Origin: Brevundimonas sp. | GTDB lineage: Bacteria > Pseudomonadota > Alphaproteobacteria > Caulobacterales > Caulobacteraceae | Direction: 5' to 3' | Assembly (NCBI GenBank): GCA_031119155.1 | Contig: JAVHYH010000133.1 | Coordinates: forward strand, 1 to 9,116 | Length of the DNA: 9,116 nt | In this document: in pieces, positions 6,057-9,116 of the stretch | How the letters are laid out: every line of letters starts with the position of its first letter | Numbering within the stretch: the stretch's first letter is position 1 | Notes under the pieces: model-generated | What the model was told of the DNA's origin: nothing | Databases searched by the model: none | Seen by the model: only the letters and a program-made list of their open reading frames with translations | Program-made: the position numbers and the translations under genes

Positions 6057-6647
6057 ATGGCGCTTCTGGACTGGATCAGTGACGCGGGCGGCCCTGTTGT
6101 GGAGGGGCGGGGGGTCATCCTGCGCTCGCCGCGCGCGTCCGATCACGAGGCCTGGGCCGCGCTGCGTCGGGACTCCTACGCCTATCTCCAGCCGTGGGAG
6201 CCGACCTGGCCCGAGGATGATCTGACCCGCGCCGCCTTCCGCCGTCGCCTGTCGATCTATCAGCGCGAGCTGGACGCCGGAAACGCCTGGCCCTTCTTCG
6301 TCTTCATCGATCATGGCCGGACACTGGCGGGCGCGATCACCCTGTCGAACGTCCGTCGCGGCGTCGCCGAGACGGGCACCATCGGCTACTGGATCGGTCG
6401 CCGGTTCGCCGGTCAGGGACTGGCCACGGCCTCGGTCACGGCGATGCGCGACTTCGCCTTCACCGACCTGAAGCTGCACCGGGTGGAGGCGTCCTGCGTT
6501 CCCCACAACACGGCCTCGCGTCGGGTGCTCGAAAAGTCGGGCTTCGCGCTGGAGGGAAAGGCCCGGGCTTATCTCAAAATTAACGGCGCTTGGGCAGATC
6601 ATCTGCTGTTCGGCTGCGTGAATGACGGAGCCGGGCGCGCCGGCTGA
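6057..6647 (+). CDS. GNAT N-acetyltransferase, RimJ/RimL-like
   Basis: This 196-aa protein of the GCN5-related acetyltransferase superfamily transfers an acetyl group from acetyl-CoA. RimJ-type members acetylate protein N-termini such as ribosomal protein S5, but the substrate here cannot be read from sequence. The N-terminal beta strand GVILRSPRASDHEAWAAL and the LQPWEPTWPEDDLT segment (44-57) are typical of the RimJ branch. Motif A is IGYWIGRRFAGQGLATASV, with the CoA pyrophosphate loop R116-x2-G119-x-G121. Motif B is NTASRRVLEKSGF from N151. The protein looks complete. It starts 24 bases after the peptidase stop, and the phosphodiesterase gene follows after 26 bases. Codons for residues 170-176 are unusually AT-rich for this genome and form the candidate CtrA box at 6569-6584. 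Confidence 0.9.
   Translation: MALLDWISDAGGPVVEGRGVILRSPRASDHEAWAALRRDSYAYLQPWEPTWPEDDLTRAAFRRRLSIYQRELDAGNAWPFFVFIDHGRTLAGAITLSNVRRGVAETGTIGYWIGRRFAGQGLATASVTAMRDFAFTDLKLHRVEASCVPHNTASRRVLEKSGFALEGKARAYLKINGAWADHLLFGCVNDGAGRAG
6569..6584 (+). promoter_or_regulatory. Candidate CtrA binding box upstream of the phosphodiesterase gene
   Basis: TTAT-CTCAAAA-TTAAC matches the CtrA consensus TTAA-N7-TTAAC with one mismatch and exact 7-base spacing. It lies inside the acetyltransferase gene, 90 bases before the GTG at 6674. The codons used here (TAT, AAA, ATT) are atypical next to the GC-ending codons of the surrounding gene, which hints at selection on the DNA itself. CtrA is the cell-cycle master regulator of Caulobacterales and usually activates when bound near the -35 region, so a start site roughly 30-40 bases downstream is expected. 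This is motif evidence only. Confidence 0.4.
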
Positions 6648-6658
6648 CGCCGAGCATC

Positions 6659-6663
6659 GGAGA
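6659..6663 (+). promoter_or_regulatory. Ribosome binding site supporting the GTG start at 6674
   Basis: GGAGA ends 10 bases before the GTG at 6674. The first in-frame ATG is at residue 36, inside the PAS domain, so this site favours the GTG start. Confidence 0.55.
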
Positions 6664-6673
6664 ACCGCGGCGC

Positions 6674-8341
6674 GTGAACACTCGCTCCAGAAGTCTGGCC
6701 TGGGATGCGACCACCGCCATTGAGGCGCTGGCGGCCGCTGACACGGCGCTGTGGATCTGGACCCCCGCCGATGATCAGATGCGTTTCACCGGCGCGACGC
6801 GCGCCCTCGGGCTCGGACCGCTAGCCCCGGAATGCTCGGGCGCGGCCTTCACCGCCGTGGCCGTCCCGCAGGACCGGGCCCTGGCCGAACGTATTCTCAA
6901 GCCGCAGGAAGAGGGGACCGAGGTCGCCGTCCGTCTGCGCATGCGCGACGCCGAGACCTGCATCTGGCGCGGCGTCTGGCTGGAGGACGGCCTGCGCGCC
7001 GCCGGGGTCGTGGCGCTCGAGACCAAGTTCGCCGCCTCCCATCGCGACACCCTGACCGGCCTGCTGGACCGTCGCACCTTCCTGGTCCGCGCCGGCGAGG
7101 CCCTGACCCAGTCGGGTGAGTTCGAACTGGTCGTGGCCGACGTCGACCGCCTGCGCCGCCTGAACGAAGCCCTGGGCCACGAGCGCGCCGATCTGGTGCT
7201 GGCCGCCCTCGGCTCGCGCCTGAACGCCGCCTTCCCGCACGGCTCGAACGCCGCCCGCATCGGCGAGGACGAGTTCGCCATTCTGGTCCCGCGCGGAACC
7301 TCCGCCGCCTCCGAGCGGCTGCGCGAGGCGCTGGAGCAGCCCCTGCGCGTCGCCGGCTTCGACATCTATCCGACCGTCTCCATCGGCGCCGTGACCGTCG
7401 AGGGCGGACCAGACGCCGCCGACCCCGCCGAACTGCTGCGCCGGGTCGAACTGGCGGTGGAACAGGCCAAGACGGCCGGGCGCGGCGGCATCGCCGCCTA
7501 TGGCCGCGCGCTGGAGAGCGACAGCCTGTCCCGCCTCGCGCTGGAAGCCGACCTGCGCAACGCCTTCGTGCGCGGCGAGATCGAGCCCTTCTACCAGCCC
7601 ATCGTGAACCTCAACACCGGCGCGGTGGCGGGCTTCGAGGCCTTGGCCCGCTGGCGTCACCCCAAGCGCGGCATGGTCCCGCCGGACGAGTTCCTGGGGC
7701 TGGCCGACGAGATGGGCCTGATGAACGATCTCGGCCTGCTGATGATGCGCGCCTCGGCTCGCCAGCTGGCCGAATGGCTGGCGCGGCACCCGTCGGCGGG
7801 CAAGCTGTTCTGCAGCGTCAACCTGTCGGTCGGCGAGATCGAGCGGGCCAATCTGGTCGAGGACGTGTCCCGCATCATCAGCGAGGCCGGCCTGCCGCGC
7901 GGCGCGCTGAAGCTGGAAGTCACCGAAGGCGACATCATGCGCGACACCACGCGCGCCGCCGAGACCCTGAAGAGGCTGCGCGACGTCGGCGCCTCGCTGG
8001 CGCTGGACGATTTCGGCACCGGCTTCTCGTCACTCAGCTATCTGGCCAAGCTGCCGTTCGATACGCTGAAGATCGACCGCTATTTCGTTCTGACCATGGA
8101 CAAGGACGAAGGCTCGGCGAAGATCGTCAAGTCGGTCGTCAATCTGGGCCGCGACCTGTCGCTGGAAGTCGTCGCCGAGGGCGTCGAGAACGCCGGCCTC
8201 GCCAAGCTCCTGCTCGACGCCCAGTGCCACTACGGCCAGGGTTTCGGCTACGCCCAGGCCCTGCCCGCGCAGGAGGCCGAGGTTTATCTGAACGAGTCCC
8301 TCGCCGACGGCACGGCGCCGATCAAGGCAAGGTCGGCTTAG
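6674..8341 (+). CDS. pdeA: c-di-GMP phosphodiesterase, PAS-GEDEF-EAL (PdeA type)
   Basis: This 555-aa cytoplasmic protein is predicted to hydrolyse cyclic di-GMP to pGpG. Domains in order: a PAS-like region (about 20-115), a GGDEF domain (about 118-280, opening DTLTGLLDRRTFL) and an EAL domain (about 284-545). The GGDEF signature is changed to GEDEF (197-201) and the RxxD inhibitory site is absent (P188 and S191 at those places). As I recall, Caulobacter PdeA (CC3396) has this GEDEF form, which binds GTP and activates the EAL domain instead of making c-di-GMP. EAL catalytic positions are intact: E322-A-L, N383, E415, D445-D446 in DDFGTGFSS, K466, E502, Q522. Known PdeA is removed by ClpXP with CpdR at the swarmer-to-stalked transition; the C-terminus here, ARSA, could be a degron. 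The gene symbol rests on architecture and synteny. A GGAGA site supports the GTG start, and a CtrA-like box lies upstream. Confidence 0.9.
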   Translation: MNTRSRSLAWDATTAIEALAAADTALWIWTPADDQMRFTGATRALGLGPLAPECSGAAFTAVAVPQDRALAERILKPQEEGTEVAVRLRMRDAETCIWRGVWLEDGLRAAGVVALETKFAASHRDTLTGLLDRRTFLVRAGEALTQSGEFELVVADVDRLRRLNEALGHERADLVLAALGSRLNAAFPHGSNAARIGEDEFAILVPRGTSAASERLREALEQPLRVAGFDIYPTVSIGAVTVEGGPDAADPAELLRRVELAVEQAKTAGRGGIAAYGRALESDSLSRLALEADLRNAFVRGEIEPFYQPIVNLNTGAVAGFEALARWRHPKRGMVPPDEFLGLADEMGLMNDLGLLMMRASARQLAEWLARHPSAGKLFCSVNLSVGEIERANLVEDVSRIISEAGLPRGALKLEVTEGDIMRDTTRAAETLKRLRDVGASLALDDFGTGFSSLSYLAKLPFDTLKIDRYFVLTMDKDEGSAKIVKSVVNLGRDLSLEVVAEGVENAGLAKLLLDAQCHYGQGFGYAQALPAQEAEVYLNESLADGTAPIKARSA

Positions 8342-8412
8342 GTTCTAGGCGCGAGGGGCTAGGTTCTAGGGACGTACTCCCTGAAACCTGGAACCTAGAA
8401 CCTGAAACCTTC
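8339..8412. repeat. Heptad-periodic inverted repeat between convergent genes
   Basis: Five AGG triplets start at 8340, 8347, 8354, 8361 and 8368. Five CCT triplets start at 8380, 8387, 8394, 8401 and 8408. Both sets keep an exact 7-base period, so the block folds as one long imperfect hairpin with a 9-base loop (8371-8379). The left units approximate TAGGTTC and the right units CCTRGAA. AGGTTCTAGG occurs twice (8340-8349, 8361-8370) and its exact complement once (8394-8403). The TAG stop of the phosphodiesterase gene is part of the first unit, and the yqgE stop codon lies 2 bases past the last unit. A bidirectional terminator is likely; a dispersed genomic repeat is also possible. Confidence 0.85.
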
Positions 8413-8982
8413 TCAGGCCCGTCCGCTCTGACCCGACAACCAAGCCGGATCGACGCCCAGCGTCGCCAGCGCCCGGCTCCACTTGTTCTCATAGTCGGTG
8501 TCGAAGATCAGGCCGGGGTCCGCCTCGGCGGTCAGCCAGACATTGTCGCCCAGCTCATCCTCCAGCTGGCCGTCGCCCCAGCCGGCGTAGCCCAGCATCA
8601 GCACCGAGTTTCGCGGACCCGCGAACGGATCGACCATCGCCGCCAGCGCCTCGCGCGTGCCGGTCATGGCAAGACCCTCGCCGAAGGGCATGGAGGCGTC
8701 CTCGATCATCCAGTCGTCGGTGTGCAGCACGAAGCCGCGCTCGCGCTCCACCGGGCCGCCGACCAGCACCTTGCGGCTCGAGGCCGAGTCCGGCGCCCGG
8801 GTGTCCAGCTTGTCCAGCACCGCCTTCAGGTCCACCCCCGGCGCGGGGCGGTCCAGCCGCAGGCCCATCGCATGGTCCGGCCCGTGGGCGCAGACCAGGA
8901 TCACCGCATGCTCGAAACGCTCGTCGTCGATGCCCGGCATGGCCACCAGCAGCCGTCCGACGAGGGATTGGAAATCGTCCAT
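8413..8982 (-). CDS. yqgE: YqgE/AlgH family protein (UPF0301, DUF179)
   Basis: This conserved soluble protein has no established biochemical function; some homologues are named AlgH. Family blocks are present in order: SLVGRLLVAMPGIDDERFEHAVILVC near the N-terminus, AMGLRLDRP (usually AMGL-x-NRP, with Asn changed to Asp here), GGPVERERGFVLHTDD, GYAGWGDGQLEDEL, NVWLTAEADPGLIFD, and the C-terminal WSRALATLGVDPAWLSG. I chose the ATG whose first base is at 8982 (189 aa), because conservation starts with DDFQSLVGRLL and the length then matches the family. AAGG lies just upstream (8985-8988 on the opposite strand), slightly close. A TTG at 9057 in the same frame would add a low-complexity 25-residue extension that I consider unlikely. 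The gene converges on the phosphodiesterase gene across the heptad repeat. Confidence 0.93.
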   Translation of the reverse strand: MDDFQSLVGRLLVAMPGIDDERFEHAVILVCAHGPDHAMGLRLDRPAPGVDLKAVLDKLDTRAPDSASSRKVLVGGPVERERGFVLHTDDWMIEDASMPFGEGLAMTGTREALAAMVDPFAGPRNSVLMLGYAGWGDGQLEDELGDNVWLTAEADPGLIFDTDYENKWSRALATLGVDPAWLSGQSGRA

Positions 8983-9038
8983 GGCCTTATCATCGGTACG
9001 GCGGGCGACCGGCGCAAGGACGCCGGACGACGCAGGTG

Positions 9039-9067
9039 TTGGCGGGACCGTCGGCAACGCCTATCTG
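9039..9067 (+). promoter_or_regulatory. Weak candidate promoter in the divergent gap after yqgE
   Basis: TTGGCG (9039-9044), 17 bases, then TATCTG (9062-9067) resembles a sigma-70 type promoter directed to the plus-strand gene starting at 9112. The 129-base region 8983-9111 otherwise holds only the short palindrome TTGA-CCC-TCAA (9078-9088) and a ribosome binding site. It must also carry the yqgE promoter, which I could not place. Confidence 0.25.
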
Positions 9068-9111
9068 GTCCGGGAGTTTGACCCTCAACCTTCCTCTTTT
9101 GGAGCCACTCC

Positions 9112-9116
9112 ATGAC
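9112..9116 (+). CDS. Start of a plus-strand gene cut by the window edge
   Basis: ATGAC at the window end is preceded by GGAG (9101-9104) with 7 bases spacing, a good ribosome binding site. Only Met and the start of a Thr codon are visible, so the product cannot be named. The binding site lies in a small stem, TGGAG-CCA-CTCCA (9100-9112), that also takes in the A of the start codon. Confidence 0.5.

Noticed and set aside
4701..6602. 633-codon open frame on the minus strand opposite the peptidase and acetyltransferase genes
   Set aside because: It is a GC-rich antisense shadow of two clear genes, with biased low-complexity composition and no recognisable domain.
8339..8412. CRISPR-like or transposon end
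   Set aside because: Units are 7 bases without spacers, and there is no transposase, target-site duplication or cas gene in the window.
8983..9057. 25-residue N-terminal extension of YqgE from a TTG
   Set aside because: It lacks a family match and would need a weak TTG start; the ATG at 8982 sits exactly where conservation begins.
7774..9081. Long plus-strand frame running from the phosphodiesterase gene through the antisense of yqgE
   Set aside because: It crosses two well-supported genes in wrong frames and the intergenic hairpin; the composition is Arg/Gly/Ala-rich noise.

Overview
This is a high-GC alphaproteobacterial chromosome segment, most likely from Caulobacterales. Brevundimonas is my best guess at genus, but the sequence does not settle that. 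The lineage call rests on gene order: aa3-type cytochrome c oxidase and assembly genes, then SURF1, an M16 peptidase, a GNAT acetyltransferase, a PAS-GEDEF-EAL protein and YqgE. As I recall, that order matches the neighbourhood of PdeA in Caulobacter crescentus. GC-rich codon use throughout, with overlapping start/stop codons, fits this group.

Positions 1-4773 hold a tightly packed plus-strand respiratory block: the C-terminal half of ctaD (oxidase subunit I), ctaB (haem O synthase), a 59-residue CoxF-like membrane protein, ctaG (Cox11-type CuB chaperone), ctaE (subunit III), a DUF983 zinc-ribbon membrane protein and a SURF1 family protein. Together they supply two core subunits plus haem and copper insertion functions for the terminal oxidase. 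Several junctions use overlapping stop/start codons (GTGA twice, CTGA once), which suggests translational coupling. A perfect 14-bp stem-loop lies just after the ctaE stop codon, inside the start of the DUF983 gene, and may lower expression of the distal genes.

Positions 4770-8341 continue on the plus strand with an M16 zinc peptidase (probable CTG start), a RimJ-like acetyltransferase and a PdeA-type c-di-GMP phosphodiesterase. The phosphodiesterase has a degenerate GEDEF motif and an apparently intact EAL active site. A near-consensus CtrA box lies in the acetyltransferase gene about 90 bases before the phosphodiesterase start. It would give that gene its own cell-cycle promoter.

Between the phosphodiesterase and the convergent yqgE gene (minus strand) is a 71-base inverted repeat built on a strict 7-base period, probably a two-way terminator or a dispersed repeat unit. 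After yqgE, a 129-base divergent intergenic region leads to the first bases of another plus-strand gene, cut off by the window edge. No gene-free stretch exceeds 300 bases. I see no mobile elements, CRISPR arrays, tRNA or rRNA genes. The window is mostly conserved core genome, and I do not see a wholly new multi-gene system. The points of interest are regulatory: the CtrA box, the heptad repeat, the embedded hairpin and the non-AUG starts.
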